This document shows positions 1 through 8,908 of a DNA stretch of 64,000 nucleotides, piece by piece. Below the pieces are notes generated by a model that saw nothing but the letters and a program-made list of their open reading frames with translations, was not told where the DNA came from and did not search any database. This stretch comes from Nonomuraea africana (GTDB lineage: Bacteria; Actinomycetota; Actinomycetes; Streptosporangiales; Streptosporangiaceae): contig NZ_JADBEF010000001.1 in assembly GCF_014873535.1 (NCBI RefSeq), positions 806,001 to 870,000 on the forward strand, read 5' to 3'. Position numbers and translations under genes: made by a program. The first letter of the stretch is position 1; each line of letters starts with the position of its first letter.

Positions 1-111
1 CTGCCACGCCTCGGCTGGATCGCTCAGCCCGGCGATCAGGAGGACGTCGGGCCCCCGGCCGCGGTGCTCGACCCACATCCGGGTCCCGTTGACATCGATT
101 GCTTCGCCCAC
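1..111 (-). CDS. alpha/beta hydrolase, N-terminal part only (runs off the window)
   Basis: Thirty-seven codons are visible, read leftward from a GTG at 111-109. An AGGAGG ribosome site lies at 123-118, six bases upstream of the start, which fixes it well. The residues VNGTRMWVEHRGRG followed by DVLLIAGLSDPAEAW have the look of the first two beta strands and the oxyanion-loop region of an alpha/beta hydrolase (family pattern LLLIHGxGxSxxxW; here the usual HG is AG). The catalytic residues lie outside the window, so substrate and reaction cannot be stated. It diverges from nrdR across about 840 bp of gene-free DNA. Confidence 0.7.
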   Translation of the reverse strand, partial: MGEAIDVNGTRMWVEHRGRGPDVLLIAGLSDPAEAWQ

Positions 112-123
112 GGTCTGCCTCCT

Positions 124-954
124 CGGCGTGGCCCCGAACACCGCTCGCCCACGGCCCGGACCGGCGGGCCCCGCCGTCTGTCTTCAGGCTCTCACCTGGA
201 CGAACACTAGCATTCGCGGGTCAGGCGCTCTCGACGGCCCTGGTGAACATCGCCTCGTCGACGGCCGCCTCCGCCTTCCCCCGGTCAAGGTCGGCCAGCT
301 CGGCGTCCCGCGTCCCGGTGCCGCGGCAGAGGAAGGCGGTTTTCTCCCGAACGTGACCCCAGCCGCCAGGTAGCGAGCGGTTGGCTTGTCGTTCCGGCGC
401 TTTTGCTCGGTGGGGAGTCGGGCGACGGCGGCGCTCATCGGTCGGCGTCGTCGTCAGCCCATTGACTCTGGGCTTCTGGGAATCCCGCGCTGCCGGTCAC
501 GTCCTGCCGCCGGATGCCCTGAGCGCCCGGTCGCCTGGCGCTGGCGTTGTCCTGTGCCGGCGGTCGTCCTGTGCCGGCGGTCGCCCGGTGCCCACCCGCC
601 CGCTACTCGTGCCGCTGTTCACTCCATCAGGAGGATCACGGCCCGATACCTCAGGGGTCGTTCGGCCGCAGGTCTGGGCGGGGCTGTCGGGGGAATCGGC
701 GTGATCGACCGAGTGTTCTTCATATGTGAACCCGCGCGTTCAGCGCCCGCCATACCGGACACCCCGGAACACCGCCTCACACCACCCCCGCCCGGGGGCG
801 ATTCCGGCCATCGGCGACACCCATCACGCGACCGCACCCCCGCCACTCCAGCGCGACACGCCGACGTCCCAGGGCCGCCCCGGGGCTGATCAGCGACTTC
901 GGTTGGATGGGCCCGGCCAACTTGCGTTCATGGTCGCGCGCTTCTACGGTTGGA
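124..954. other. gene-free stretch upstream of nrdR
   Basis: No reading frame here has a convincing ribosome site, codon usage or recognisable protein; the short open frames on both strands look like GC-rich noise. A 17-bp unit is repeated twice in tandem at 549-565 and 566-582. The AT-richer patch around 715-735 could carry a promoter. No tRNA fold, cobalamin riboswitch or other structured RNA was recognised by eye. Confidence 0.5.
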
Positions 955-1001
955 CCACAACATCTAGTAGTTACACCGATGTAGTTCACCACAACTTGTG
1001 T
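955..1001. promoter_or_regulatory. two NrdR boxes in front of nrdR-nrdJ
   Basis: Two 16-bp sites lie at 955-970 and 986-1001. Each matches the NrdR box consensus acaCwAtATaTwGtgT at 11 of 16 positions by eye, and both keep the CAC and the TwGt core. Their centres are exactly 31 bp apart, about three helical turns, the spacing usual for paired NrdR operators. The sites sit about 100 bp before the nrdR start. By analogy with Streptomyces nrdRJ they would let NrdR repress its own operon when deoxynucleotides are plentiful. Confidence 0.7.
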
Positions 1002-1101
1002 TTCCGTGACCGCTCCATGGCAGCCCGTGGCGCGGGCGCGAGCGTCCGCCGACGAGCATTTTACGAGTGGTGAGCCCATGTCGCGGCCGAGGAGGCGAAG
1101 G

Positions 1102-1557
1102 GTGCACTGTCCGTTCTGTCGTCACCCGGACACCAGGGTCATCGACAGCCGCTCCACGGACGACGGGGGCGCCATCAGGCGTCGCCGTACCTGCCCCGAA
1201 TGCGGGCGCAGGTTCACCACGCAGGAGACGGTCCTGCTGATGGTGAGCAAGCGCAGCGGAGTGACCGAGCCGTTCTCGAGGGACAAGGTGGTCGCGGGCG
1301 TGCGCAGGGCGTGCCAGGGGCGGCCCGTCACCGAGGACTCGCTGGCGCAGCTCGGGCAGCGCGTGGAGGAGGCCATCAGGGCCAGGGGCGCGGCCGAGAT
1401 CCCCTCCAACGAGGTCGGCCTGGCGATCCTCGGGCCGCTGAGGGACCTGGACGAGGTGGCGTATCTGCGGTTCGCATCGGTATATCGCGGTTTCGAGAGC
1501 CTGGCGGACTTCGAAGCCGAGATCAAGCAACTGAAAGCCGAGAAGGGGGAGTCATGA
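1102..1557 (+). CDS. nrdR: transcriptional repressor NrdR
   Basis: A 151-residue protein, the normal length of NrdR, which represses ribonucleotide reductase genes according to the ATP/dATP level. The N-terminal zinc ribbon is complete, with CPFC at residues 3-6 and CPEC at 31-34, followed by RRFTTQE. An ATP-cone domain follows at roughly residues 46-136. I chose the GTG at 1102 because AGGAGG at 1090-1095 is six bases upstream and the protein then begins directly with the zinc ribbon, as in other NrdRs. An in-frame ATG at 1078 would add eight Arg-rich residues and has a poorer ribosome site. The stop overlaps the nrdJ start as ATGA, so the two genes are translationally coupled. Confidence 0.96.
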   Translation: MHCPFCRHPDTRVIDSRSTDDGGAIRRRRTCPECGRRFTTQETVLLMVSKRSGVTEPFSRDKVVAGVRRACQGRPVTEDSLAQLGQRVEEAIRARGAAEIPSNEVGLAILGPLRDLDEVAYLRFASVYRGFESLADFEAEIKQLKAEKGES

Positions 1558-4370
1558 CGGAGACGGTCAGCGGTTCAGTGACGCGTGGGGGCAAGCGCAA
1601 GGGGTTGAAGATGAAGCGGATCTTCACCAAGCCCGGAGTGCATCCCTACGACGAGATCACGTGGGAGCGCCGTGACGTCGTCATGACCAACTGGCGGGAC
1701 GGCTCGATCAACTTCGAGCAGCGTGGTGTGGAGTTCCCCGAGTTCTGGTCGGTCAACGCGGCCAACATCGTGACGACCAAGTACTTCCGCGGCGCGGTCG
1801 GCACGCCGCAGCGTGAGTGGAGCCTGAAGCAGCTGGTCGACCGCGTGGTCGGGATGTACACCAGGACCGCGGTCGACAACGGTTACTTCGCCTCCGACGA
1901 GGACGTGGAGATCTTCGACCACGAGCTGAAGCACGCGTTGGTGCACCAGATCTTCGCGTTCAACTCGCCGGTGTGGTTCAACGTGGGCACGCAGAGCCCG
2001 CAGCAGGTCAGCGCCTGTTTCATCTTGGCCGTCGACGACACCATGGAGTCGATCCTCGACTGGTACAAGGAAGAGGGCGTGATCTTCAAGGGCGGCTCGG
2101 GTTCGGGGGTGAACCTCTCCCGCATCCGCTCCTCGAAGGAGCTCCTGTCCAGCGGCGGTACGGCCAGCGGCCCCGTCAGCTTCATGCGCGGCGCCGACGC
2201 CTCGGCGGGCACGATCAAGTCGGGCGGCGCCACCCGCAGGGCCGCCAAGATGGTCGTCCTCGACGTCGACCACCCCGACATCGAGGAGTTCATCGAGACG
2301 AAGGCGCGCGAGGAGGACAAGGTCCGCGCGCTCCGCGACGCCGGGTTCGACATGGACCTGGGCGGCAAGGACATAGTGAGTGTCCAGTACCAGAACGCCA
2401 ACAACTCCGTGCGCGTCTCCGACGAGTTCATGCGCGCGGTGGACAAGGGCGAGCAGTTCGGCCTGCGGGCCCGCCTGACCGGCGAGGTCATCGAGCAGGT
2501 CGACGCCAAGGACCTCTTCCGCAAGATGGCCAAGGCCGCGTGGGAGTGCGCCGACCCCGGCATCCAGTACGACGACACGATCAACGACTGGCACACCAGC
2601 CCCGAGACCGGCCGCATCACCGCGTCCAACCCGTGCTCGGAGTACCTGCACCTCGACAACTCCTCGTGCAACCTGGCCAGCATCAACCTGATGAAGTTCC
2701 TGAAGGACGACAACTCCTTCGACGTGGCGAACTTCGTCAAGCTGACCGAGCTGATCATCACGGCGATGGACGTGTCGATCACCTTCGCCGACTTCCCGAC
2801 CGAGAAGATCGCCGAGACCACCCGCGCCTACCGCCAGCTGGGCATCGGCTACGCCAACCTGGGCGCGCTGCTCATGGCGACCGGCCACGCCTACGACTCC
2901 GACGGCGGCCGCGCGGTGGCGGGCGCGATCACCTCGCTGATGACGGGCGTGTCCTACCGGCGCAGCGCCGAGCTGGCCGCGGTCGTCGGGCCGTACGAGG
3001 GTTACGCCAGGAACGCCGACGCCCACAAGCGCGTCATGCGCAAGCACGCGGGGGCCAACGACGGCCTGCGCACCATCGGCACCATGGACGGCAAGATCCA
3101 CGCCGAGGCGTCCAAGCAGTGGTCGGAGTGCCTCAAGCTCGGCGAGAAGAACGGCTACCGCAACGCCCAGGCGTCGCTGCTCGCCCCGACCGGCACCATC
3201 GGCCTGATGATGGACTGCGACACCACGGGCATCGAGCCCGACCTGGCACTGGTGAAGTTCAAGAAGCTGGTCGGCGGCGGTTCGATGCAGATCGTCAACC
3301 AGACGATCCCGAGGGCGCTCAGGCAGCTCGGCTACCAGCAGGAGTCGATCGAGGCCATCGTCGAGTACATCGGCGAGCACGGCCACGTCGTCGACGCCCC
3401 CGGTCTCAAGCGCGAGCACTACGAGGTCTTCGACTGCGCGATGGGCGAGCGGGCGATCGCGCCCATGGGCCACGTCCGCATGATGGCCGCCGCGCAGCCC
3501 TTCCTGTCCGGCGCGATCTCCAAGACCGTCAACCTGCCCGAGTCGGCGACGATCGAGGACATCGAGCAGGTCTACATGGAGGGCTGGCGTCTCGGCCTCA
3601 AGGCCCTGGCCGTCTACCGCGACAACTGCAAGGTCGGCCAGCCGCTGTCGGCCGGCAACGGCGCCACGAAGGACGAGGCCAAGTCCGAGTCCAAGGCGGC
3701 CGAGCCCGAGGTCAAGGTCATCGAGGTCAACCGCCCGACCCGGCGCCGGATGCCGAACTCCAGGCCGAGTGTCACCACCCGCTTCACCGTGGGCGGCGCC
3801 AAGGGCTACATGACCGCTTCGTCCTACCCTGACGACGGCCTCGGCGAGGTCTTCCTCAAGATGTCCAAGCAGGGCTCGACGCTGGCCGGCGTCATGGACG
3901 CCTTCTCCGTGGCGATGTCCATCGGCCTGCAGTACGGCGTGCCGCTGGAGACGTACGTCAGCAAGTTCGTCAACATGCGCTTCGAGCCCGCCGGGATGAC
4001 CGACGACCCCGACGTGCGGATGGCGACCTCGGTGATGGACTACATCTTCCGCCGCCTGGCCCTCGACCACCTGCCCTACGAGGAGCGGGCCGCGCTCGGC
4101 ATCTTCTCGGCCGCCGAGCGCACCGCGCAGCAGCGCGGCGAGGATCCTGCGGTGGACAAGGAGGCGCTGGCGCAGTCGGCTCCGATCGAGGCCAAGGCGG
4201 TGCAGCCGGCCGTTCCCGAGCCGGTGCGCGAGGTCAAGGAGCTGACGCTGGAGAGCCACCAGCGCTTCACCGCCGACGCTCCGCTCTGCATGACCTGCGG
4301 CACCAAGATGCGTCCCGCCGGTAGTTGCTACGTCTGCGAGGGTTGCGGCTCCACCAGCGGCTGCAGCTGA
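1554..4370 (+). CDS. nrdJ: adenosylcobalamin-dependent (class II) ribonucleotide reductase
   Basis: A 938-residue cytoplasmic enzyme that reduces ribonucleotides to deoxyribonucleotides using a radical made from coenzyme B12, so it works with or without oxygen. Visible marks are NPCSEY at about residues 359-364 with a catalytic-site cysteine, the glycine-rich [10 protein letters not shown] segment near residue 180, and [17 protein letters not shown] near residue 543. A Cys-rich C-terminus (MTCGTKM, YVCEGCG) is the tail that re-reduces the active site. Length and order match actinobacterial NrdJ. It overlaps nrdR by four bases and is followed by a strong terminator at 4460-4495, so nrdR-nrdJ is a two-gene operon. 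No cobalamin riboswitch was seen upstream. Confidence 0.97.
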   Translation: MTETVSGSVTRGGKRKGLKMKRIFTKPGVHPYDEITWERRDVVMTNWRDGSINFEQRGVEFPEFWSVNAANIVTTKYFRGAVGTPQREWSLKQLVDRVVGMYTRTAVDNGYFASDEDVEIFDHELKHALVHQIFAFNSPVWFNVGTQSPQQVSACFILAVDDTMESILDWYKEEGVIFKGGSGSGVNLSRIRSSKELLSSGGTASGPVSFMRGADASAGTIKSGGATRRAAKMVVLDVDHPDIEEFIETKAREEDKVRALRDAGFDMDLGGKDIVSVQYQNANNSVRVSDEFMRAVDKGEQFGLRARLTGEVIEQVDAKDLFRKMAKAAWECADPGIQYDDTINDWHTSPETGRITASNPCSEYLHLDNSSCNLASINLMKFLKDDNSFDVANFVKLTELIITAMDVSITFADFPTEKIAETTRAYRQLGIGYANLGALLMATGHAYDSDGGRAVAGAITSLMTGVSYRRSAELAAVVGPYEGYARNADAHKRVMRKHAGANDGLRTIGTMDGKIHAEASKQWSECLKLGEKNGYRNAQASLLAPTGTIGLMMDCDTTGIEPDLALVKFKKLVGGGSMQIVNQTIPRALRQLGYQQESIEAIVEYIGEHGHVVDAPGLKREHYEVFDCAMGERAIAPMGHVRMMAAAQPFLSGAISKTVNLPESATIEDIEQVYMEGWRLGLKALAVYRDNCKVGQPLSAGNGATKDEAKSESKAAEPEVKVIEVNRPTRRRMPNSRPSVTTRFTVGGAKGYMTASSYPDDGLGEVFLKMSKQGSTLAGVMDAFSVAMSIGLQYGVPLETYVSKFVNMRFEPAGMTDDPDVRMATSVMDYIFRRLALDHLPYEERAALGIFSAAERTAQQRGEDPAVDKEALAQSAPIEAKAVQPAVPEPVREVKELTLESHQRFTADAPLCMTCGTKMRPAGSCYVCEGCGSTSGCS

Positions 4371-4459
4371 CAACGGGACCTCGTCGATGGACATCCGGTA
4401 GGCCACTGTCGCGCGTGATGCGACTCTGGCCGGTCGGGCCGGGAACCAAGGCACCCGAG

Positions 4460-4495
4460 GCCGGGCCCTTCCCCCACACGGGGGAGGGGCCCGGC
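4460..4495 (+). terminator. hairpin terminator of the nrdRJ operon
   Basis: A 16-bp stem, nearly all G-C with one G-T wobble, closes a four-base loop (acac at 4476-4479). It starts 90 bp after the nrdJ stop. There is no clear U tract, as is common in actinobacteria. Confidence 0.8.
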
Positions 4496-4585
4496 GGCGT
4501 TTCCCACCGCGGGGGGATTCCGCCCGGTCGACGCCCCTGAAGACTCGATGCGTCGAGATCGGCAGGTTCGGGGGTTCGGGTTCAG

Positions 4586-4999
4586 GTGACACAAGGTTCG
4601 GGCGGGTTTCCCGCCGAGATGAGCGCGGTGCGCAGGCTCGCCGGCTATGCCGCGGCGCTCAGCATGTCGCTTTACCTGGCAGTCAAGGCCGTCTGGGTCG
4701 CCGCGGCCTTGCTCGGGCACGGTCCGGACGACTACGGCACCGCCGACTGGGTGCTGCTGAACGCCGTCACCGTGGTGATGGCAGTGGCCGGGGTCGCGCT
4801 GGGACTGGCGCTGGCCCAACGATGGGGACGTCGGCTGCCGGCCGTGCCGGTGATCTTCTTTTCCTGGCTGGATACGGGTTTCCTGGTGCCGATGCTTCCC
4901 TACGCGGTGACAGCGGTCCCTGGCGGGGGCGCGGCGCCTCGCCGCCCACCCGGCGCGAAGCCGGGTGGACGGCGGAGACGGATCAGCCGCAGTTGGTGA
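4586..4999 (+). CDS. small membrane protein, probably truncated
   Basis: The frame encodes up to 137 residues from a GTG at 4586; an ATG at 4619 giving MSAVRRLAGYAAAL is an equally good start, and neither has a strong ribosome site. Three hydrophobic segments are visible at about residues 20-45, 55-80 and 85-110 (SMSLYLAVKAVWVAAALL, WVLLNAVTVVMAVAGVAL, VPVIFFSWLDTGFLVPML). The last 25-30 residues are a Gly/Pro/Arg-rich run unlike a protein end, and they read antisense into the 3' end of the neighbouring gene. This suggests the N-terminal third of a longer polytopic membrane protein whose remainder was lost. No function can be assigned. Confidence 0.45.
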   Translation: MTQGSGGFPAEMSAVRRLAGYAAALSMSLYLAVKAVWVAAALLGHGPDDYGTADWVLLNAVTVVMAVAGVALGLALAQRWGRRLPAVPVIFFSWLDTGFLVPMLPYAVTAVPGGGAAPRRPPGAKPGGRRRRISRSW

Positions 5000-5414
5000 A
5001 GCGGCCGTTCCCGCCGCGCGCGAACCGGGCCTTGGTCGGACGGTTGGCGATCTCGCCGGAGAACCTTACGCACATGCCCTTGCCCTGGAGCTTCACCGGG
5101 CCGGCGTAGAAGCGGTACCGGTCGGAGTCGGAGTCCTTGACGATACGCCCCGAGGGCTGCTTCACCTCGAGCGTCACCGAGGTGCGCGTGCTGACCCCGG
5201 TGTGCTCCGACTTGATGGTGACCGCGCAGTTGAGCCCGTTCTTGCGGTTGTACAGGAGGTAGACCTTGCCCCAATCGCCGACGGGAGCGCTGTTGACGAC
5301 GGCGAAGCCGTTGCCGCAGATTCCCTCGGGGGTGTAGCCCGCGGCGTTCGCGGTCGCGGGAGCCGCCAAGATCCCGCCCAGGGCCAGCGTCGCTGCCAGA
5401 ACCGACTTGATCAC
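4983..5414 (-). CDS. secreted spore-associated protein A-like protein
   Basis: A 143-residue protein with a Sec signal peptide (MIKSVLAATLALGGILAAP, cleavage likely after ANA at about residue 24). The mature part begins AGYTPEGICGNGFAVVNSA and contains four cysteines (GIC, LNC, GMC, TNC), enough for two disulfides. The pattern GxGxxVVNS, then VYLLYN near residue 51, then YAGPV, GKGMCVRFSG and a final NCG matches the Streptomyces SapA family, proteins found on the spore surface with no known activity. The start is GTG at 5414 with AAAGGAAG upstream. It diverges from the amidohydrolase at 5521. Confidence 0.72.
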   Translation of the reverse strand: MIKSVLAATLALGGILAAPATANAAGYTPEGICGNGFAVVNSAPVGDWGKVYLLYNRKNGLNCAVTIKSEHTGVSTRTSVTLEVKQPSGRIVKDSDSDRYRFYAGPVKLQGKGMCVRFSGEIANRPTKARFARGGNGRFTNCG

Positions 5415-5520
5415 GCTCAGCTTCCTTTCGTCAGATCAAAGGGATCATCATGCCGGACATCTCCTGACAGTGAGGCCAAAATGCGGAAAAAGGGGTGGTC
5501 AATTCCGCTAGGTTGCCTCC

Positions 5521-6729
5521 ATGAACATTGCGATTACCAGCGGATACGTGGTGCCTGTCGAGGGCGATCCCATTGACGGCGGCACCGTCCTCATCCAGGA
5601 CGGGAAGATCGTCGCCGTCGGCCGGGACGTGGACATCCCCGACGGCGTCCAGGTCGTCGACGCGCAGGGTGGCTGGGTGCTGCCCGGCTTCGTCGAGGCG
5701 CACGGCCACCTTGGCGTCCACGAGGAGGCCGACGGCTGGGCCGGCCAGGACACCAACGAGATGACCGACCCCAACGGGGCCAGGTTGCGCGCCCTGGACG
5801 CGATCAACCCAGGCGACCTCGGCTTCGCCGACGCGCTGTCGGGCGGCGTCACCACGGCGGTCATCAAGCCGGGCTCGGGCAACCCGATCGGCGGCCAGAC
5901 GGTGGCGGTGAAGTGCTGGGGCAGGACCGTTGAGGAGATGCTGGTCCGCGAGCCCGTCAGTGTGAAGAGCGCGCTGGGGGAGAACCCCAAGCGTGTGTAC
6001 GGTGACCAGAAGAAGCTGCCCTCCACCAGGCAGGGCGTGGCAGCCGTGATCCGTGACGCCTTCCGCAAGGCGCAGGACTACCAGGCCAGACGCGACCACG
6101 CCGCGGCCGAGGGCAAGCCGTTCGATCGTGACAGCACGCTGGAGATCCTCGGCAGGGTTCTGGACGGCGAGCTGCCCTGGTGCCAGCACACGCACCGGGC
6201 CGACGACATCGTCACGGCGCTGCGCCTCGCCGACGAGTTCGGCTACCGGGTGATCATCAACCACGGCACCGAGGGACACCTGATCGCCGACGTGCTGGCC
6301 GAGCGGCAGATCCCGGTGATCATCGGCCCGCTGTTCACCAGCAGGTCGAAGGTGGAACTGCGGAACCGTTCGCTGCGCAACCCCGGCATCCTGGCGAGGG
6401 CGGGCGTGGAGCTGGCGATCACGACCGACCATCCCGTGGTGCCGATCCACTTCCTGGTGTACCAGGCCACGCTGGCGGTGAAGGAGGGGCTCGACCGCGA
6501 CACCGCGCTGCGCTCGATCACCGTCAACCCGGCGAAGATCATGGGCTTGGCCGACCGGGTGGGCTCGCTCAAGCCCGGCCTGGACGGCGACGTGGTCATC
6601 TGGTCCGGTGACCCGCTGGACATCATGAGCAGGGCGCTGCGGGTGTACGTCGACGGGCGCGAGGTCTACGTCTACTCCGACGAGCGCGGCGAGGGCGTCG
6701 TCGCCGACCCGTACTACCGCGAGTCCTGA
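5521..6729 (+). CDS. amidohydrolase family protein (imidazolonepropionase-like)
   Basis: A 402-residue TIM-barrel metal-dependent hydrolase of the amidohydrolase superfamily. The N-terminal beta domain (residues 1-55) is followed by the metal-binding HxH in GFVEAHGHLG at residues 61-63. Further metal ligands are probably H in QHTHRAD (near 222), H in INHGTEGH (near 245) and D in TTDHPV (near 303). The C-terminal strands carry the usual PAKIMGL...GSLKPGLDGDVVIWSGDPLD signature. The substrate cannot be predicted; many relatives are annotated as imidazolonepropionases or dipeptidases on weak grounds. No ribosome site is obvious before the ATG, so the message may be leaderless. It appears monocistronic, with a hairpin just downstream. 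Confidence 0.88.
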   Translation: MNIAITSGYVVPVEGDPIDGGTVLIQDGKIVAVGRDVDIPDGVQVVDAQGGWVLPGFVEAHGHLGVHEEADGWAGQDTNEMTDPNGARLRALDAINPGDLGFADALSGGVTTAVIKPGSGNPIGGQTVAVKCWGRTVEEMLVREPVSVKSALGENPKRVYGDQKKLPSTRQGVAAVIRDAFRKAQDYQARRDHAAAEGKPFDRDSTLEILGRVLDGELPWCQHTHRADDIVTALRLADEFGYRVIINHGTEGHLIADVLAERQIPVIIGPLFTSRSKVELRNRSLRNPGILARAGVELAITTDHPVVPIHFLVYQATLAVKEGLDRDTALRSITVNPAKIMGLADRVGSLKPGLDGDVVIWSGDPLDIMSRALRVYVDGREVYVYSDERGEGVVADPYYRES

Positions 6730-6740
6730 CCCGCCTCACC

Positions 6741-6766
6741 GCGCCGGAGGGGCTTTGCCCCGGTGC
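6741..6766 (+). terminator. hairpin after the amidohydrolase gene
   Basis: A GGGGC/GCCCC stem around a ttt loop is extended by GCGCC/GGTGC across a three-base bulge. It lies 12 bp beyond the stop codon. Confidence 0.5.
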
Positions 6767-6833
6767 GGACGGATCACGAGGCGCCACGTGATCCGGGTCC
6801 ATCGAACAGGCGCCCAGCCGGCCCAGCCCCCTG

Positions 6834-7040
6834 GTGACTCAAGCCCCCGTTACCCAAGCCCGCGCGACCTCGGCCCCCCATGGTCCGGGCCGCCCCGCCG
6901 AGCCGCGCAGGCCCGACCTGCCTGGTGCGGTCCTGCTGACTCTGGGCGTGGCGGCGCTGGTCGCAGGGGTGAAGACCGGGGTTCTGGTGACGCTGATCGC
7001 CGCGATCGTGCTACAGCTCGCCACGGCGGGCGCGGTGCAG
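6834..7040 (+). pseudogene. possible remnant of an MFS drug transporter
   Basis: An open frame encodes RRPDLPGAVLLTLGVAALV followed by a second hydrophobic stretch. The first part resembles the segment before a middle transmembrane helix of 14-helix DHA2 exporters (RRPDxPGAxLLxxGLxxLV). It then runs out of frame into the 3' end of the CGNR gene on the other strand. It lacks the rest of a transporter and has no convincing start. I read it as a decayed fragment; chance resemblance is possible. Confidence 0.25.
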
Positions 7041-7886
7041 GCGCACCTTCTCGCGGTTCCCGCACCGCTTCATCGAGCACCACTGCCTGGACCCCGCGTT
7101 TGACCGGTCGGCGAAGCGCAGGCCGCACGTGGGGGAGGCGCACACCCGCACTTGACGCAGGTCGGGGCCGCCGATCAGCTCGATCGCGTCGCAGGCGATC
7201 TCGGCCAGGGCCGCGACGACCGGATCGCGCGGCGGGAGCCGTACGAGAGAGAGGTCGGGGGCGAGCCGCACCAGGGACGGCTGGCGCCGTGCGGCCCACC
7301 GGTTGATCAGCTCGGGAAAGCCCTGATCGCCGGCCATGGCGGCGTCGAGACACCGGCAGATGGCCTCCCGCAACTCCCTGGCCTCGACCAGCAACTCCAT
7401 CCCCGCCACCGCCCGCTCCACCGCAGAGGTGTCTCTTCCTGAGGCGCCTCTACCCGCGACGCCGGCACCTGAGGTGTCTCCACCCGCGATAGTCCCAGCC
7501 GACGTTCCCTCGCCCGGGACTCTCGCAGCCGAACCGCCTTCCCCAAGGGCGCTCCCCGCTGAGGTGTCTCCGCCCTCGATGCTGTCGGCCGAGGTCTCTC
7601 CACCCGTGCTGCTTTCGGTGGTCGCGGTCTCGTGGGCCCTGATTTCACCCACGGTGGTTCCGCTCGCACCCGTGCTGCTTTCGCCCGCGCCGCGTGCGGG
7701 AAGGTCCCTTCCCGAGAGGGTGGCTTCCGGGGTGGTGAAGGGGAGGTCCTCTTGCAGGCCGAGCCAGGCCAGCAAATCCTCGGGTTCGCACAGCAGCTCC
7801 CAGCCGCCGGTCTTGCGGTTTCGGTAGGTGTTGACGAAATCGAGCGAAGGCCGCCCGCCGTCCCACACCCAGTCTCGCGCTCGCAT
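7011..7886 (-). CDS. CGNR zinc-finger / ABATE-domain regulator with a long low-complexity linker
   Basis: A 291-residue predicted transcription factor. The N-terminus (MRARDWVWDGGRPSLDFVNTYRNR) is the start of an ABATE domain, a putative ligand-binding domain of stress-response regulators. The C-terminal 45 residues hold the CGNR zinc finger (CASPTCGLRFxDxS...WCSMxRCGNREKVRLH), presumed to bind DNA. Between them, about residues 65-157 are an almost pure Gly/Ser/Thr/Ala/Glu run with repeated GGDTSAG/GGETSAD-type units. Typical family members are about 180-200 residues, so this is an insertion of about 90 residues. It diverges from the hydrolase at 7942, which is its likely target. Repeats in the intergenic gap could be its operator. 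Confidence 0.85.
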   Translation of the reverse strand: MRARDWVWDGGRPSLDFVNTYRNRKTGGWELLCEPEDLLAWLGLQEDLPFTTPEATLSGRDLPARGAGESSTGASGTTVGEIRAHETATTESSTGGETSADSIEGGDTSAGSALGEGGSAARVPGEGTSAGTIAGGDTSGAGVAGRGASGRDTSAVERAVAGMELLVEARELREAICRCLDAAMAGDQGFPELINRWAARRQPSLVRLAPDLSLVRLPPRDPVVAALAEIACDAIELIGGPDLRQVRVCASPTCGLRFADRSNAGSRQWCSMKRCGNREKVRLHRARRGEL

Positions 7887-7891
7887 ACCCC

Positions 7892-7920
7892 TAACCCTAT
7901 GATGAGGTTAACCCTGTAAC
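7892..7920. promoter_or_regulatory. possible operator between the CGNR regulator and the hydrolase gene
   Basis: TAACC at 7892-7896 faces GGTTA at 7906-7910, and the sequence continues into AACCCTGTAACC, so several TAACC/GGTTA half-sites are packed into 30 bp between the two divergent starts. This would suit a dimeric repressor, most simply the adjacent CGNR protein. Confidence 0.35.
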
Positions 7921-7941
7921 CACACGATGGAGTTACATCTC

Positions 7942-8790
7942 ATGGCGGACTCAAGGATGGCCGACGTCGGCGGGCTGCGCATGCACTACCTGATCGAGGG
8001 GGAGGGCCCGCTGGTGATGCTGCTGCACGGCTGGCCGCAGACCAGCCACTGCTGGCGGCATCTCATCTCCCCGCTCGCCGAGCACTTCACCGTGGTGGCT
8101 CCCGACCTGAGGGGCTACGGCCGCACCGACAAACCGCGCACCGGTTTCGACAAGCGCACGATGGCCGCCGACGTCAGGGAGCTGGCCAGGCAGCTCGGGC
8201 ACGATCGCCTCACGCTCGTCGGTCACGACAGGGGAGGCCGCGTCGCCCACCGCTACGCCCTCGACCACCCCGACGAGGTCGAGCGGCTGGTCGTCATGGA
8301 CATCATCCCCACCAGGGAGATGTGGCGCCGCTTCGACATGGACTCCGGCATCGCGCTCGGCACCTGGCACTGGACCTTCCACCTGCAGCCCGACCTGCCC
8401 GAACGGCTGGCGGGCGCGGACGTGCGCGGTTACCTCGGCTACTTCTTCGAGAAGTGGACCGTGCAGCGGGGCGAGCTCGACGCCGAGGAGTACTACCGCG
8501 CCTTCTCCCAGCCAGGGGCGCTGAGGGCGGGCTTCGACGACTACCGCGCCTCCTTCCCCGACGACGCGGCGCACGACGACGCCGACTACGACGCGGGCCG
8601 GCGGCTGGAGATGCCGGTGCTGGCGCTGTGGGGTGCGGCGGGGCTGCCCGCGCGTGTCGGCGTGGAGGAGGTGTGGCGCGACTACGCCCATGACGTGCGG
8701 GGTGCGGAGATCCCCGACTGCGGCCACTTCCTCGCAGAGGAACGCCCCGACCTCGTGCTCACGCACCTCCGCGACTTCATCAAGCCCTAG
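7942..8790 (+). CDS. alpha/beta hydrolase, haloacetate dehalogenase/epoxide hydrolase-like
   Basis: A 282-residue cytoplasmic enzyme of the alpha/beta hydrolase fold. HGWPQTSHCW near residues 32-41 is the oxyanion-hole motif. GHDRGG near residue 98 is the nucleophile elbow, with Asp as nucleophile, as in epoxide hydrolases and haloacetate dehalogenases. The catalytic His lies in DCGHFLAEERPD near the C-terminus. The tryptophan-rich cap domain between residues 130 and 220 is also of that type. I chose the ATG at 7942 because GGAG lies nine bases upstream; an ATG at 7927 has no ribosome site. The substrate is unknown. Confidence 0.85.
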   Translation: MADSRMADVGGLRMHYLIEGEGPLVMLLHGWPQTSHCWRHLISPLAEHFTVVAPDLRGYGRTDKPRTGFDKRTMAADVRELARQLGHDRLTLVGHDRGGRVAHRYALDHPDEVERLVVMDIIPTREMWRRFDMDSGIALGTWHWTFHLQPDLPERLAGADVRGYLGYFFEKWTVQRGELDAEEYYRAFSQPGALRAGFDDYRASFPDDAAHDDADYDAGRRLEMPVLALWGAAGLPARVGVEEVWRDYAHDVRGAEIPDCGHFLAEERPDLVLTHLRDFIKP

Positions 8791-8904
8791 CGCGAACTGC
8801 CGCCGCTCCGCCTGCCGAAACCCAGGGGCACGCCGACGGCGAGGAGAGCTCGGGGCGTGCCGATGGTGCCCGAGGCCCCAGTCGTGCCGGTGGCGCCGGG
8901 TGCC

Positions 8905-8908
8905 CTAG
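8905..8908. repeat. left copy of the IS target-site duplication (CTAG)
   Basis: CTAG directly abuts the left inverted repeat, and an identical CTAG follows the right one at 9884-9887. CTAG is its own reverse complement, so it could also be read as four more bases of inverted repeat. I prefer a duplication because IS982-family ends normally begin with AC, which is where the 19-bp repeats start. Confidence 0.6.

Noticed and set aside
715..735. GTTC...GAAC inverted pair considered as a LexA box
   Set aside because: The two halves and the CATATG core are not centred on the same point and do not fit the actinobacterial SOS consensus.
89..889. Several overlapping short frames (60-167 codons)
   Set aside because: Present in most frames at once, without ribosome sites, and Arg/Pro-rich.
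124..954. Cobalamin riboswitch or lexA gene upstream of nrdR
   Set aside because: No B12-box-like sequence or LexA-type reading frame could be seen; lexA is often near nrdR in actinobacteria but is not here.
1575..4592. Very long open frame antisense to nrdJ
   Set aside because: GC-rich third-position bias in nrdJ removes stops on the opposite strand. The translation is Asp/Val/Leu/His/Arg-rich without any family motif.
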